Source: JALHST01 sp038316335
GTDB lineage: Bacteria > Bacteroidota > Bacteroidia > Flavobacteriales > Flavobacteriaceae
NCBI GenBank assembly: GCA_038316335.1
Contig: JBBQAM010000005.1
Span: forward strand, 1 to 64,000
DNA: 64,000 nucleotides
Reading direction: 5' to 3'
Under the pieces are notes generated by a model. The model made no database searches and was not told where the DNA came from. It saw only the letters and a list, made by a program, of their open reading frames with translations. Below are positions 44,226 to 52,956 of the stretch, piece after piece (position 1 is the first letter of the stretch; every line of letters begins with the position of its first letter). The position numbers and the translations under genes are program-made.

Positions 44226-46331
44226 TCAACTAATGTAATTCCAAATATTTTTATGTTTTATCAATTGGGCATAGGTATGTCGAATCACTAAGTTTTCGAT
44301 CTTTTCCAAGGTAGGGTCGTTTTTTAAAAGTTGAATCGCGTAATGCCGTGCCGTTTTTAAAATGTCGTTGTCTTTGACGATATCGGCTATTTTTAAGTTC
44401 AAAATACCGCTCTGTTGGGTCCCCATTAGATCGCCGGGACCCCGAAGGCGAAGATCTACCTCGGCAATCTCAAATCCGTCGTTCGTTCTGACCATAGTCT
44501 GTAGTCGGGTCTTGGCCTCCGATGATAGCTTAGGCCCTGACATAAGAATGCAATAACTTTGATCGGCCCCACGGCCAACACGTCCTCGTAATTGGTGAAG
44601 TTGAGAAAGACCAAATCGTTCCGAACTCTCAATAATCATTACCGACGCATTGGGTACATTGACCCCTACTTCAATGACGGTGGTCGCTACCATAATGTTG
44701 GTCTCGCCCTTTACAAAACGCCCCATTTCGTACTCCTTGTCCTCTGGTCTCATTTTACCGTGTACGATCGATATTTGAAATTCAGGTAGCGGAAAGTCCC
44801 GTACGATACTTTCATAACCATCCATCAAATCTTTGTAATCAAGTGCTTCAGATTCCTGGATGAGGGGATATACCACATAAACTTGACGCCCTTTCTTGAT
44901 TTCTTCCCGTATAAAACGAAAGACCTTCAATCGGTTGCTATCGAAGCGATGGACCGTTTTAATCGGTTTTCTGCCCGGAGGAAGTTCATCGATCACCGAG
45001 ATGTCTAGATCACCATAGAGACTCATGGCCAACGTACGCGGAATCGGGGTTGCGGTCATGATCAGAATATGGGGCGGAATCGCATTTTTGTGCCAAAGTT
45101 TCGAACGTTGGGCCACCCCGAATTTATGCTGTTCATCAACAATCGCCAAGCCTAGGTTTTTGTAGAGTACCTTGTCTTCCAATAGTGCATGCGTACCTAT
45201 CAAGACATTCAGTTCACCACTTTCCAATTGTTCGTGGATGATTTTTCGGGCCGATTTTTTTACCGACCCTGTAAGTAAACCACAGGTGACATCCATTCCT
45301 TTGAGCAAATCGGTAACCCCCAAGAAATGTTGGTTGGCCAGGATTTCAGTGGGGGCCATAAAACAGGCTTGGAATCCGTTATCAATGGCCAAAAGCATGC
45401 TCATGACTGCTACAATCGTCTTTCCGGAGCCTACGTCTCCTTGCAATAGGCGATTCATTTGAGCATTGCTTCCCAAATCAGTGCGTATTTCCCTGATGAC
45501 CCTTTTCTGGGCGTCGGTAAGCGTAAAAGGAAGATGCTCTTTATAAAAATCGTTGAACAATTGGCCGACCTTATCGAAAGTATACCCCTTGTTTTTCTGC
45601 TTACGCAGCATCATTTTGGAAATAAGCTGCAGTTGGATATAAAATAATTCCTCGAATTTAAGCCGAAATTGAGCCTTGGCAAGGAGTTTTTGATTTTTTG
45701 GAAAATGAATGTTGAAGATGGCCTCACTTCTTGTAATCAATTTTAACTCTTGCAAAAGGTTTGAAGAAAGGGTTTCTAAAAATTCTCCCTTGGTCTCCAT
45801 AAAGAGTTGTTGCATCAATTTATTGATTACCCGGTTCGTTATCCCCTTGTTTGATAATTTTTCAGTTGAAGGATAAATGGGCTGCATTGCGATTTTCATG
45901 CCTTGCTCATGTTCTGAAAGGATTTCCATTTCAGGATGGGGCATCGAGAATGCTCCATTGAACCAGTTACACCGACCAAAAATGACATAGGGTGTGTTTA
46001 ATTTTAGGTTTTCCCTAATCCACTTTTGACCTCGAAACCAGACCAATTGCATTTCCCCGGTTTCATCGACAAAAGTAGCCACCAGCCGCTTTCCTTTTTG
46101 TTGTTCGATGGTTTTGATATGGATAATTTTACCAATAAGTTGTACCTCGGCATTGTTGCGCTCCAATTTGCCAATTTTATAGTATTGGGTCTTGTCGATA
46201 TAGCGATTGGGAAACAGATTGATTAAATCCTGATATGTTGCAATGCCCAATTCAGAGTGCAAGGTATCGGCCCTATTGGGCCCTACACCTTTAAGATAGG
46301 TAATCGGTGTTTGAAGAAAAGTGGCATTCAT
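44226..46331 (-). CDS. recG: ATP-dependent DNA helicase RecG
   Basis: 701-residue helicase that remodels stalled forks and Holliday junctions. The N-terminal wedge/OB domain spans ~1-170 (IGKLERNNAEVQLIGKI). Helicase motif I is QGDVGSGKTIVAVMS near residue 300, the DExH box is IVDEQHKFGVAQRSKL, motif III is ILIMTATPIPRTLAMSLYGD, and motif VI is QLHQLRGRVGRG. Length is normal. It is divergent from the M1 peptidase gene. Confidence 0.96.
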   Translation of the reverse strand: MNATFLQTPITYLKGVGPNRADTLHSELGIATYQDLINLFPNRYIDKTQYYKIGKLERNNAEVQLIGKIIHIKTIEQQKGKRLVATFVDETGEMQLVWFRGQKWIRENLKLNTPYVIFGRCNWFNGAFSMPHPEMEILSEHEQGMKIAMQPIYPSTEKLSNKGITNRVINKLMQQLFMETKGEFLETLSSNLLQELKLITRSEAIFNIHFPKNQKLLAKAQFRLKFEELFYIQLQLISKMMLRKQKNKGYTFDKVGQLFNDFYKEHLPFTLTDAQKRVIREIRTDLGSNAQMNRLLQGDVGSGKTIVAVMSMLLAIDNGFQACFMAPTEILANQHFLGVTDLLKGMDVTCGLLTGSVKKSARKIIHEQLESGELNVLIGTHALLEDKVLYKNLGLAIVDEQHKFGVAQRSKLWHKNAIPPHILIMTATPIPRTLAMSLYGDLDISVIDELPPGRKPIKTVHRFDSNRLKVFRFIREEIKKGRQVYVVYPLIQESEALDYKDLMDGYESIVRDFPLPEFQISIVHGKMRPEDKEYEMGRFVKGETNIMVATTVIEVGVNVPNASVMIIESSERFGLSQLHQLRGRVGRGADQSYCILMSGPKLSSEAKTRLQTMVRTNDGFEIAEVDLRLRGPGDLMGTQQSGILNLKIADIVKDNDILKTARHYAIQLLKNDPTLEKIENLVIRHTYAQLIKHKNIWNYIS

Positions 46332-46376
46332 ACGACTAATTTAGGCCTTACCGTTATCAAGTGCAATCTAAAATAT

Positions 46377-46384
46377 TAAATTTG
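46377..46384 (+). promoter_or_regulatory. Candidate -7 box of the M1 peptidase/patatin operon
   Basis: TAAATTTG matches TAnnTTTG, 26 bases before the ATG. The -33 region is not convincing. Confidence 0.4.
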
Positions 46385-46409
46385 GTACCGTCAATGCATC
46401 CAAGCGCCT

Positions 46410-48500
46410 ATGTACCATAAGTTATTTGTTCTTTTCATTTTGATTAGTTCTTGGGCAACTGCCCAATACCAGGACAAGGTGCGCTTTCGACATGCCGACA
46501 TTATGGTGACCCCCATTCCTGACAAACACCAACTTAAAGGTTCGGTAATCTATACATTCGATGCCTTGGCCACTGTAGATTCAATTTTCCTCGATGCCAA
46601 TAATATTGAGTTCTCAGACGTTAGTTTGAACAATCGAAAAGTTGATTTCATCAATAATGGTAAAACCATAACCATAAAGAAGAAATTCAAGGAAGGCAAA
46701 ACCTATCAACTTGCACTTAGCTATTCATGTTTCCCAAAACAGACCGTTTATTTTGTTGGTTGGCTGGATGATGATAAAAAAAACAACCAGATCTGGACCC
46801 AGGGCCAAGGAAAATATACGAGCCATTGGGTACCCAGTTTCGATGATATGACCCAAAAAGTAGAATTCGATATTAAGATTTCCTTTAAACCAGGATATGA
46901 AGTAATCGCCAATGGAAAATTGCTTTCAAAAAAGATCGATAACGAAGGCAATTTTGTTTGGAAGTTTGATATGGAAAAACCAATGAGCAGTTATCTTCTG
47001 GCTTTCGCAATTGGTCATTACAAAAAAGAAAGAATACTTTCGGCAAGCGGAATCCCCATTGAAAATTATTATTACCCCAATGACAGCCTTTTTCTCGAAC
47101 CCACCTATCGCTATACCAAAACGATTTTTGATTTTTTGGAAAAAGAAATCGGTGTACCCTACCCATGGCAAATTTATAAACAAGTGCCCGTCAGGGACTT
47201 CCTATATGCGGGGATGGAAAATACAGGTACAACCCTCTTTTCTGATGGCTATGTCATAGATTCAACGGCATTTGTTGATAAGAATTATGTCAATGTCAAT
47301 GCCCATGAACTCGCACATCAATGGTTTGGTGATATGGTCACCGAATTAAATGGGAATCATCATTGGCTCCAAGAGGGTTTTGCGACCTATTATGCCTATT
47401 TGGCCGAGAAGAAGGTCTTTGGGGATGAATCCTTTTATTGGAAACTTTATGACACCGCCAAACAATTGAATGACGTATCAAAGGAGGGAAAGGGGGAAGC
47501 TTTGACGAATCCAAAGGCCAGTAGTCTCACCTTTTATGAAAAGGGCGCCTGGGCGCTGTTGATGCTGCAGGAGGAGGTGGGCGAAGTGGCATTTAACAAG
47601 GGGATTAGAATGTACTTGGAAAGATTCAAGTACAAAAATGCAACGATAGCTGATTTTATGAACCTAATGGAAGAAGCGAGCGGCAAAGACTTATCCGCTT
47701 TTAAAACCATCTGGCTAGAGGAAACAGCATTCCCTTTTGAAAAAGCCATGGCACTATTAAAGAACAAATCAATTGCAGTGGCCGAGATGATCGATCTACA
47801 ATGGCAATTGACGACCAGTTTGGAGGAAAATGAAAAAATTATAACCAATTTTTGGAATAAAACGGCGTCGGACGAACTGAAGAAGAGAATTATCATCAAG
47901 TATTATAAATCAATGTCAACTGATTTTTTAGGAGCGGCATTTAAGAGTCAAAATCTGGAAATACGACAAGCGCTTTCCTTAATGGAAGGCAATCATGCGG
48001 TAATTTTAAAGCATGATTTTGAAACCTTGTTGCGAGATAAAAGTTATGTGACTGTTGAAAACGCCTTATATCAATTATGGATCAATTATCCACAGGATAG
48101 GGCCGACTTTTTAAATAAAACCAAGGGAATTATTGGATTGCCCAACAAGAATGTACGATTATTATGGTTGACATTGGCCATACTTACCAATGACTATGAA
48201 TCCAAGGAAACGAAGCGCTATTTTGACGAACTAAGTGGGTATACAAGTCCGAAATATTCTTTGGAGGTGCGACAAGGTTCCTTCCAATATTTAAAACAGG
48301 CATTCGGGTATACCGACCAGAATTTGCATGACTTAATACAAGCTACCACCCATTATTCTTGGCAGTTCAGACAATTTGCGCGGGATTTGTTCGATAGTTT
48401 ATGGAAGGATAAAGTATACCAAGATCGATTCGTTACATTGATGCCAAAACTAAACCCCGAAGAAAAGCGTTATATTCAAACCAAATTAAGCGAACAATGA
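46410..48500 (+). CDS. M1-family zinc aminopeptidase, secreted
   Basis: 696-residue exported peptidase. The signal is MYHKLFVLFILISSWATAQ. After the beta-sandwich N-domain comes the exopeptidase motif AGMEN (in FLYAGMENTGTTLF), then the zinc site HELAH at 299-303 with the third ligand Glu322 in HHWLQEGFATYYAY. A helical C-domain completes it. It removes N-terminal residues from peptides, probably in the periplasm. Its stop overlaps the ATG of the patatin gene by 4 bases, so the two are co-expressed. Substrate range unknown. Confidence 0.92.
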   Translation: MYHKLFVLFILISSWATAQYQDKVRFRHADIMVTPIPDKHQLKGSVIYTFDALATVDSIFLDANNIEFSDVSLNNRKVDFINNGKTITIKKKFKEGKTYQLALSYSCFPKQTVYFVGWLDDDKKNNQIWTQGQGKYTSHWVPSFDDMTQKVEFDIKISFKPGYEVIANGKLLSKKIDNEGNFVWKFDMEKPMSSYLLAFAIGHYKKERILSASGIPIENYYYPNDSLFLEPTYRYTKTIFDFLEKEIGVPYPWQIYKQVPVRDFLYAGMENTGTTLFSDGYVIDSTAFVDKNYVNVNAHELAHQWFGDMVTELNGNHHWLQEGFATYYAYLAEKKVFGDESFYWKLYDTAKQLNDVSKEGKGEALTNPKASSLTFYEKGAWALLMLQEEVGEVAFNKGIRMYLERFKYKNATIADFMNLMEEASGKDLSAFKTIWLEETAFPFEKAMALLKNKSIAVAEMIDLQWQLTTSLEENEKIITNFWNKTASDELKKRIIIKYYKSMSTDFLGAAFKSQNLEIRQALSLMEGNHAVILKHDFETLLRDKSYVTVENALYQLWINYPQDRADFLNKTKGIIGLPNKNVRLLWLTLAILTNDYESKETKRYFDELSGYTSPKYSLEVRQGSFQYLKQAFGYTDQNLHDLIQATTHYSWQFRQFARDLFDSLWKDKVYQDRFVTLMPKLNPEEKRYIQTKLSEQ

Positions 48501-49408
48501 GAGCGATGGTCATTTCAGGGGGTGGGAGCAAAGGCGCCTTTGCAGGAGGCGTGGCCCAATACCTTATGGAGGAAATGAGGTATAACTACGGACTTTTTTT
48601 AGGCACCTCGACCGGCAGTTTATTAATTTCGCATTTGGCATTAAAAAAGATCGAAAAGATCAAGGAAGTCTACACATCGGTAAACCAAGACAGCATTTTC
48701 AGCAATTGCCCTTTTATTATACAAAAAAAACACGGCGTTGAAAGTATTGCCATCAATCACTGGAACGTTTTTAAGAATTTTTACAATGGGAGCAAGACCT
48801 TTGGTGAAAGCCATAACCTGTTGAAGCTTATTAAAAATACGCTGACCCCCGAAGAATTTAGAATTTTGCAAGATGGTCCCACCGATTTGGTGGTAACAGC
48901 ATCGAATCTTTCATTAAACCAAGTCGAATACAAATCGATCAATGATTACACCTACGAAGATTTTTGTGAATGGATATGGATTTCTTGTAACTATACTCCA
49001 TTTATGTCTTTAGTGCAAAAAAATGGATGTGATTATGCTGATGGGGGGTTGGGAACCATGGTGCCGATCGAGGAAGCGATCAAAAGAGGCGCAACTGAGG
49101 TCGATGCCATTATTCTTCAAACCGAAACCACCTTATTCAATAGGCTGCCTTCAAAAAATGCCTTTTCATTGCTCACGAGTATGTTTGCCTTTATGTTAGA
49201 CAGAATCGAGTCACAAAATATTAGGATTGGCAAATTCGTAGCTGCCCATCAAGGTGCCATTATCAATTTCTATTTTACACCCACGGTACTGACCACAAAT
49301 TCATTGATTTTCGACAAACAAAAGATGACCGCGTGGTGGGAGAGTGGTTATAACTTCGCCAAATATAAAAATGTCGAATTGAACCAGATTGAACCGGGGG
49401 TTAAATAG
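48497..49408 (+). CDS. Patatin-like phospholipase
   Basis: 303-residue patatin-family acyl hydrolase. The oxyanion motif GGGSKGAFAGG is at 8-18, the nucleophile is Ser38 in GTSTGS, and the dyad Asp is 182 in ADGGLGTM. It lacks a signal peptide, so it is probably cytosolic or membrane-peripheral and acts on phospholipids or lysophospholipids. It is coupled to the M1 peptidase gene by a 4-base overlap, an association whose reason is not clear. Confidence 0.9.
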   Translation: MRAMVISGGGSKGAFAGGVAQYLMEEMRYNYGLFLGTSTGSLLISHLALKKIEKIKEVYTSVNQDSIFSNCPFIIQKKHGVESIAINHWNVFKNFYNGSKTFGESHNLLKLIKNTLTPEEFRILQDGPTDLVVTASNLSLNQVEYKSINDYTYEDFCEWIWISCNYTPFMSLVQKNGCDYADGGLGTMVPIEEAIKRGATEVDAIILQTETTLFNRLPSKNAFSLLTSMFAFMLDRIESQNIRIGKFVAAHQGAIINFYFTPTVLTTNSLIFDKQKMTAWWESGYNFAKYKNVELNQIEPGVK

Positions 49409-49438
49409 GGGTCTGAAAATAGTCGAACAATCAGTTCA

Positions 49439-49461
49439 AAGAACGAAATACAAAGTGCAAG
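49439..49461. repeat. Degenerate TACGAA-type remnant
   Basis: AACGAAATACAAAGTGCAAG shares 14 identical bases (ACGAAATACAAAGT) with 2026-2039 of the cargo-bearing element. It lies in the short gap between the convergent patatin and 49464-49982 genes. No partner repeat is visible, so it is a worn fragment at best. Confidence 0.3.
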
Positions 49462-49463
49462 CG

Positions 49464-49982
49464 TTACCAGAGCTCGCCGATTTCCTTTTTTACAAAAGAG
49501 AGCGCAGTGGCTGAAGGGGAGGCCTTGTCCATGGTCTCGGTCAAAACATCTTCACGAAGTTTATCGGCCGAATCGGTTTGGCTCATGGCTGCTTTACGGA
49601 TCATTTGTATCGTGGCACTTTTTGCTGCCTTTATAATATTCCAACAATCATCTGACAAATATATCTGTTGTGAAAGATTATGCTCGAATTCCTTTTCGAT
49701 ACTTCGGATCAAAAGGTCTTCGTATTCTGCTTTATCGGAAGATTTTGGAGCTACTCGCAGCACGAGACTGGGGATTGCGATCCTTTCTAAAAACAAGGCC
49801 ATACGCTCATAGGCCTGAAGGCGAATAGGCAACGCGTTTTTTTGGGAATCTTTGTGCAATAGATAACGTCTTCGGCCTTCTTCGTTTTTGGTGTGTAACC
49901 TAAAAAAATAGAAAGCAATAACGCCCGTGACCACCCCAGGCAATAAATAAGCAAATAGTTGAAAAATTCCTTCTCCGGTCAT
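49464..49982 (-). CDS. Membrane-anchored conserved protein of unknown function
   Basis: 172-residue protein with an N-terminal transmembrane helix (GIFQLFAYLLPGVVTGVIAFYF, residues ~5-26) and a cytosolic helical domain: LPIRLQAYERMALFLERIAI, then YEDLLIRSIEKEFEHNLSQQ and SDDCWNIIKAAKSATIQMIR. I recall similar single-helix hypothetical proteins in flavobacteria, probably covered by a recent DUF, but cannot name it with confidence. No catalytic motif. Monocistronic. Confidence 0.6.
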   Translation of the reverse strand: MTGEGIFQLFAYLLPGVVTGVIAFYFFRLHTKNEEGRRRYLLHKDSQKNALPIRLQAYERMALFLERIAIPSLVLRVAPKSSDKAEYEDLLIRSIEKEFEHNLSQQIYLSDDCWNIIKAAKSATIQMIRKAAMSQTDSADKLREDVLTETMDKASPSATALSFVKKEIGELW

Positions 49983-50072
49983 TATAATGGATTTTTGGTT
50001 TGATTATGGAGTAAGAACGTTCGTTTCTTACAAAAATTATAACCAATTCATTTGGAAACCTTGTCGATAAGG

Positions 50073-50843
50073 CTATTTATTGACATTCTCCTTGACCATC
50101 ATGTAAAATTGATTGTATTTTGGATGTATCTTAATTTGAACACCTTCCTTGAAATTCCCATCTTTTCCTAGGATTGTCATTCGCTCGGGATTTACGGCAA
50201 ACTTTTTTTGGAGTACAAAGGCCACCGAAGAAGCCTGATCAGCCGCCAAATCGAGGGCCCCGGTCATACTTAGACCTTCAATCGTAATTGCAGCATTGGG
50301 ATTCGCATTCAAAATAGTGGCAATTTTTTCTAAAAATGCTTCAGCAGCGCTTGTTACCTCTGAGGCTGTGTCACTGCCAAACATCGTTTCCAAACTCTCC
50401 GAAATGACTACTTCGCCATTCTGGACCGAAATTCGAGCGTTCTCCCCAAGTGTCTGTTTGGCATTGGTCAAAACGATAATCGCAGTGGAGTCATTTTTAC
50501 TAATTGCATCATTGATGTCCTTCAATTGTTTTTCCTTTGCTCCCAGACTGGCCATTGCTCGATTTACATTCTCCGAATTCTTGTTCGAAACCTCGGCAAA
50601 ACTGTTTAGGTTTTTTAATAGGGTTGCATTTGCGGCCTGCAACTCCTGAACCTGGGTTTCAAATGATTCTGCCCTGGCGGTGCTTACCTTTTCATTCTTT
50701 TGAGAGGTAGTCACAAGGGTCTTTGTCGCTTCAAGTTCGGTTCGCAGATGATCGATTTCAGCCATTAACTCACTTTTCTTCTGTCCAAACCCATAATTTG
50801 AGATGATCAGAAGGAGAATAAATATGCGTAAATAAGGTTTCAT
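50073..50843 (-). CDS. Degenerate OmpA-like protein, paralogue of the 60.6-61.4 kb OmpA protein
   Basis: 256-residue exported protein. The signal MKPYLRIFILLLIISNYGFG is followed by a coiled coil at ~22-120 and an OmpA/MotB-like domain at ~150-250. The C-terminal domain aligns with the intact paralogue (IEGLSMTGALDLAADQASSV versus VEGHTDDVPYRGNGVLLDNW, and NPERMTILGKDGNFKEG versus DPKRMTAAGRSEYIPV). The peptidoglycan-binding residues (HTD, the NWDLS Asp, the NRR Arg) are absent, and a stretch before NQFYMMVKEN is deleted. It may have lost cell-wall binding and serve as a coiled-coil scaffold, or it may be a decaying duplicate. Confidence 0.75.
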   Translation of the reverse strand: MKPYLRIFILLLIISNYGFGQKKSELMAEIDHLRTELEATKTLVTTSQKNEKVSTARAESFETQVQELQAANATLLKNLNSFAEVSNKNSENVNRAMASLGAKEKQLKDINDAISKNDSTAIIVLTNAKQTLGENARISVQNGEVVISESLETMFGSDTASEVTSAAEAFLEKIATILNANPNAAITIEGLSMTGALDLAADQASSVAFVLQKKFAVNPERMTILGKDGNFKEGVQIKIHPKYNQFYMMVKENVNK

Positions 50844-51061
50844 ATATAGTATTTAGTATTCGCTAATTGGCTCCAAAATTATTTCAAAAATTTCGTATTA
50901 CAAGAGTAGAACTAGCTATTTCTTGATAAAAAATGCACCCTGTGGCTTCTTTTAGTATAGAAGATGTTTGCTAAATCAGACCCGTAAATAGCACTAGAGG
51001 TATTTTGATCGTATGATCCTATGATTCGACCATCGTCTATCTTCCATGCCCGACATTGGGT

Positions 51062-52336
51062 TTATTTGTTCAAATAATCCAAACTCATTTCGGTCAATGT
51101 TTTTACGCCCAATAATAATCCGCTATCATCGATCATAAAATCAGGGGTATGATGTGGAAATGATTCGGTATTGCCAGGCGTCATTCCTCCTAAAAAGAAA
51201 AAGAAACCAGGTACTTTTTCCTCAAAATAAGAAAAATCCTCTGCACCCGTAATGGCCTTTTGTGTTTGCACGTTTTCCTTTCCGGCAACACGTTCCATAG
51301 TCGGCAGCATTTGTACTACCAAGGCGGGGTCATTGTAGGTAATGGCCGTGGCGTCGACTATTTCGATAGTCGCCTCCCCGCCGTATGCTTTGGCAATAGT
51401 CGGGACCATCTCTTCCATCCTCTTATTTATTTGGGCTTTCATATCATAGTCCAAAGTGCGTATGGTGCCTAACATTTCAGCACTTTCAGGAATAATATTG
51501 AAGCGTACCCCTGAAGTGATTTTGCCCACGGTTATGACCGCAGCCTCATTGGTGAGATTTACTTCCCTACTTATGATGGTTTGTAGACCGTCAATAATCT
51601 TTGCACTGATCAAGATCGGGTCGATGCCCGACCAAGGTTGCGAGCCATGGCTCTGTTTCCCTTTTACATGGATCGTAAAACTTTGGGCGGCCGCCATGGC
51701 CCCACCTGATTTATAACGAATTACCCCGACAGGCGTCTGGGAGTTGATGTGTAACCCAAAAATAGCATCAACATGAGGATTCTCTAACACCCCCTCCTTG
51801 ATCATCAAAGCGGCACCACCTTCTTCACCTGGTGGAGGACCTTCTTCGGCCGGTTGGAATATGAATTTTACGGTTCCTTTTATTTTATCCTTGTTTTTCG
51901 CAAGCACCTCGGCAACGCCCATTAAGATGGCGGTATGGGTATCGTGGCCACACGCATGCATCACCCCAACGGTTTCTCCATTGTATTCTGCCGTAACGGT
52001 CGATTTAAAGGGTAGATCATTTCGTTCTGTGACGGGCAAGCCGTCAATATCAGCTCGTAAGGCAATGACCTTCCCAGGCTTTTTTCCTTTTAAAATCCCA
52101 ACGACCCCTGTATAGGCTACCCCGGTTTGAACTTCGATGCCCAAAGACTTTAGATGATTGGCGATTTTCTCGGCCGTTTTGAACTCCCGATTGCCCAGTT
52201 CAGGGTTTTGATGTATTTCCCTTCGCCAATCGATTACTTTTGGACCAACGGCATTATAATCCTTAGCAAGATCTGATGTTTGGGCAATCCCACAAAAGCC
52301 CAATAATAATAGGGAACTGACTACATAGTTTTTCAT
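51062..52336 (-). CDS. Exported M20-family amidohydrolase
   Basis: 424-residue zinc peptidase/amidohydrolase of the M20D type (IAA-amino-acid hydrolase, hippurate hydrolase). A signal peptide (SSLLLLGFCGIAQ) precedes RREIHQNPELGNREFKTAEK. Metal-site segments are MHACGHDTHTAILMGVA, FQPAEEGPPPGEEGG and LHINSQTPVG. ITGAEDFSYFEEKVPGFFFF carries the late active-site motif. It hydrolyses N-acyl amino acids or similar amides in the periplasm. It is co-transcribed with the DsrE-like gene 11 bases upstream. Confidence 0.9.
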   Translation of the reverse strand: MKNYVVSSLLLLGFCGIAQTSDLAKDYNAVGPKVIDWRREIHQNPELGNREFKTAEKIANHLKSLGIEVQTGVAYTGVVGILKGKKPGKVIALRADIDGLPVTERNDLPFKSTVTAEYNGETVGVMHACGHDTHTAILMGVAEVLAKNKDKIKGTVKFIFQPAEEGPPPGEEGGAALMIKEGVLENPHVDAIFGLHINSQTPVGVIRYKSGGAMAAAQSFTIHVKGKQSHGSQPWSGIDPILISAKIIDGLQTIISREVNLTNEAAVITVGKITSGVRFNIIPESAEMLGTIRTLDYDMKAQINKRMEEMVPTIAKAYGGEATIEIVDATAITYNDPALVVQMLPTMERVAGKENVQTQKAITGAEDFSYFEEKVPGFFFFLGGMTPGNTESFPHHTPDFMIDDSGLLLGVKTLTEMSLDYLNK

Positions 52337-52347
52337 AAGCTGCTTTA

Positions 52348-52893
52348 TTAAAGTTTTATTAATCGATATTCCTTATCTTGAAGTTGTATCAGCGCATTCA
52401 TCGCGGAGAGTGCTAGTTGTATGCCATCGATCATATCTTCTTTGGGAATCCCACGGGCCGCGGCAGATTGACCACAGAAGATAATCGGCACATCTGCTTT
52501 CAGAAGGGCTTGTATTAATCCCGCATTGGGATTTTCAGTACCATACCGTTTTTTATAGGCTTCATTCGAGAGCACATCTTTTGAGGCGGCATTGTGAATG
52601 ACCACGACAGCTATCAATTGTTCGGCCGGCACCCCGTTTTGTGCGTGCATATTTAAGAAGCGGGCCACTGTTTCAATACTTCTATTGATTTCTTCATGAG
52701 AATCTGGCGAGTTCATGATATCGAAAACAGCCTTGTATGTTATGGAGGTATCAACTTTAAAGTCAGGATTATCGACTGCGAAGACTTCCCCGTATTCTTG
52801 AATGATCGGCCCTGTTGATTTGGTTTGACCCACCAAGGGGGTAGCACAAATAATAAAAGATAATAGGGGTAGTAGGTGTGAAATTTTTAGCAT
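52348..52893 (-). CDS. Exported DsrE/DsrF-like protein
   Basis: 181-residue protein with a signal peptide (SHLLPLLSFIICATPLVGQ) and a DsrE-type fold. The segment SIETVARFLNMHAQNGVPAE then LIAVVVIHNAA matches the family, and VPIIFCGQSAAARGIPKEDM carries the conserved Cys at about residue 143. DsrE proteins relay sulfur or bind small molecules; an exported form with Cys in this position is a known Bacteroidota subgroup of unknown role. It is operonic with the M20 amidohydrolase. Confidence 0.82.
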   Translation of the reverse strand: MLKISHLLPLLSFIICATPLVGQTKSTGPIIQEYGEVFAVDNPDFKVDTSITYKAVFDIMNSPDSHEEINRSIETVARFLNMHAQNGVPAEQLIAVVVIHNAASKDVLSNEAYKKRYGTENPNAGLIQALLKADVPIIFCGQSAAARGIPKEDMIDGIQLALSAMNALIQLQDKEYRLIKL

Positions 52894-52956
52894 CCATTTT
52901 AATTGTCGGCCTAAATATATTCAAATTCAGATTAAATCCCCATTCGATATTCATAA

